Shown here piece by piece: positions 6,435 to 7,841 of a stretch of 7,841 bases of DNA. The position numbers and the translations under genes were made by a program. The stretch is from Granulicatella adiacens (GTDB lineage: Bacteria > Bacillota > Bacilli > Lactobacillales > Aerococcaceae): contig JAGZLX010000073.1 of assembly GCA_018364485.1 (NCBI GenBank), positions 1 through 7,841 on the forward strand, written 5' to 3'. The notes under the pieces are model-generated. The model saw only the letters and a program-made list of their open reading frames with translations, ran no database searches and was not told the DNA's origin. Every line of letters begins with the position of its first letter. Position 1 is the stretch's first letter.

Positions 6435-7841
6435 ATGAGTCAACGATTATCAAAAGAAACGATTCAAAGTATACAATCGCAAGTGAATATTCTCGATATT
6501 GTAGGGCAATTTGTCCAATTGAGAAAGCAAGGGAAGAGCCTCTTTGGCCGCTGTCCTTTCCATGATGAAAGAACACCTTCGTTCACCGTCACAGAAGAAA
6601 AGCAGTTATTCCACTGTTTTAGTTGTGGACGCGGAGGAAATGTTTTTAACTTCATGCAGGAATTGGAAAGTTTATCTTTTCCAGAATCGGTTGTTAGGGT
6701 AGCAGAACTTGCGCATATTCCTCTCGATGTAGAAATCCCTTCAAGCCAACAAGCAATTCCTCAAAAAGAGAGAAAATTGTTTGCGGCACATGAAAAAGCG
6801 AGTGAGTTTTACTCGCACGTCCTATTTAATACAAAAGGTGGACAAGAAGCGCTTCATTACTTAACGGATCGTGGCTATACGATTGATACGTTAAAGGAAT
6901 TTGGATTTGGTTTCTCGTTAAAAGACCGCACGCAGCTGACACAGCTCTTACAAGATTTAGAGCTAACAGAACAAGAAATGGAAGCGACAGGTCTATTCGT
7001 TGAAAGTCAATCAGGATTCTTTGATCGTTTTAATCAGCGGATTATGATTCCTCTTCGTAATGAACATGGACAAATCGTCGGGTTCTCTGGACGTGTTTTG
7101 CCAGGGTATTCAGATGAGTTTGCTTCACAGGCTAAATATTTAAACAGTCCTGAAACACCGCTCTTTGCGAAAAGAAACTTTCTATTCAACTTTGATTTAG
7201 CAAAGAAGAATATTCGTAAAGAAAATAAAGTCATCCTTTTTGAAGGATATATGGATGTTATTTCTGCTTGGCAAGCGGGAGTTCAACTAGGGGTCGCCTC
7301 AATGGGGACATCTCTTACACCAGAGCAAATTCAAAAGCTTCGTCATGTAACGGATACGATTTTGATTGCTTATGATGGTGATAGAGCAGGTCTGGAAGCG
7401 ACAAACCGTGCGATTGAAATGATTCAATCCACGAATGCTTTTACGATTGGTATTATTCCATTTGATAATGGGTTGGATCCAGATGAGTTTATTAAACAAC
7501 GTGGACCCCAAGCGTTTATCGATTTAGTTGAACACGGGCAAGAAACCATCTATCAATTTAAAAAGAGATTCCTTTCTAAGAAATATCAACTACAAGTTGA
7601 GAGTCAAAAGATTCAGTATATCGAAGAGATGATTATTGAACTAGCGAAACTTACAAATGATGTTGAAAAGAATCTAGCGATGAAGTCTCTTGCGGATGAA
7701 TTTAATCTTGATTACACAACGATTCAAAATCAAGTGAAGCAAAAGCAAGTTCAAACTTCGCAGAATTTCCAAGCACCGCCTGTACGAAGCATGGAACCTC
7801 AAACGCCTGTTATGAATAGACCGTTTATTAAGAACGAAGGC
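6435..7841 (+). CDS. dnaG: DNA primase DnaG, N-terminal three quarters, cut by the window edge
   Basis: Synthesises the short RNA primers that start lagging-strand DNA synthesis at the replication fork, working with the DnaB-type helicase. 469 codons are visible and no stop is met; the family has about 600 residues. The N-terminal CHC2 zinc domain carries C40, H43, C61 and C64 (CPFHDERTPSF, CFSCGRGGN). The catalytic core includes DRFNQRIMIPL at 197-207 and the TOPRIM residues E270 in EGYMDV and D314/D316 in YDGDRAG. After the core come the charged helices 360-440 and a Gln/Pro-rich linker (about 434-469) leading to the helicase-interacting C-terminal domain, which is outside the window. ATG at 6435 has GGAGGG at 6420-6425, 9 nt upstream, with seven T filling most of the spacer. 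Nothing in the visible part looks damaged. Confidence 0.97.
   Translation, partial: MSQRLSKETIQSIQSQVNILDIVGQFVQLRKQGKSLFGRCPFHDERTPSFTVTEEKQLFHCFSCGRGGNVFNFMQELESLSFPESVVRVAELAHIPLDVEIPSSQQAIPQKERKLFAAHEKASEFYSHVLFNTKGGQEALHYLTDRGYTIDTLKEFGFGFSLKDRTQLTQLLQDLELTEQEMEATGLFVESQSGFFDRFNQRIMIPLRNEHGQIVGFSGRVLPGYSDEFASQAKYLNSPETPLFAKRNFLFNFDLAKKNIRKENKVILFEGYMDVISAWQAGVQLGVASMGTSLTPEQIQKLRHVTDTILIAYDGDRAGLEATNRAIEMIQSTNAFTIGIIPFDNGLDPDEFIKQRGPQAFIDLVEHGQETIYQFKKRFLSKKYQLQVESQKIQYIEEMIIELAKLTNDVEKNLAMKSLADEFNLDYTTIQNQVKQKQVQTSQNFQAPPVRSMEPQTPVMNRPFIKNEG

Noticed and set aside
6464..7511. Three minus-strand frames of 63-70 codons within dnaG
   Set aside because: All lie opposite conserved zinc and TOPRIM segments of DnaG, which explains the sequence fully.
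1..7841. CRISPR array, insertion sequence, prophage, toxin-antitoxin or defence genes, tRNA or rRNA
   Set aside because: No repeated spacer-like units, terminal inverted repeats with transposase, or tRNA-like cloverleaf were seen; nearly all bases belong to recognised housekeeping genes.

Overview
The window is ordinary core-chromosome sequence from a low-GC Gram-positive bacterium (Firmicutes). Gene content (RecU next to a class A penicillin-binding protein, then trigger factor, ClpX, EngB/YsxC and DnaG), strong AGGAGG-type ribosome binding sites and AT-rich codon use all fit. The absence of lon genes between clpX and engB, and the general look of the proteins, suggest the order Lactobacillales (a carnobacterium- or granulicatella-like organism is my guess). 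The genus is inference only and is not shown by the sequence.

Layout. On the minus strand, reading leftward from about 1500, a short operon holds recU (Holliday-junction resolvase) and then a class A PBP gene (pbp1A/ponA type), which runs off the left edge with 292 codons visible. A 216-bp intergenic region (1475-1690) carries back-to-back promoters for recU (minus) and tig (plus). On the plus strand follow tig with a strong terminator, clpX starting at a TTG codon, an AT-rich terminator-like hairpin, a UMF1/Atg22-like major-facilitator transporter overlapping engB by 11 bp, a 36-nt perfect palindrome acting as a likely terminator, and dnaG behind its own extended -10 promoter. dnaG is open at the right edge (469 codons seen of about 600). 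Both edge genes, PBP1A and dnaG, were found by reading the sequence directly.

Functions. Tig and ClpX form a protein-folding and proteolysis pair, EngB is a GTPase for 50S ribosome assembly, DnaG makes replication primers, RecU resolves recombination intermediates, and the PBP builds peptidoglycan. The transporter is the only gene without a clear housekeeping role here. No gap exceeds 300 bp.

I found no CRISPR array, mobile element, tRNA or rRNA, and no sign of an undescribed multi-gene system. The points most worth a second look are local: the transporter translationally coupled to an essential GTPase, two competing hairpins in the tig leader of which one covers the ribosome binding site, the perfect palindrome between engB and dnaG, and the TTG start of clpX.
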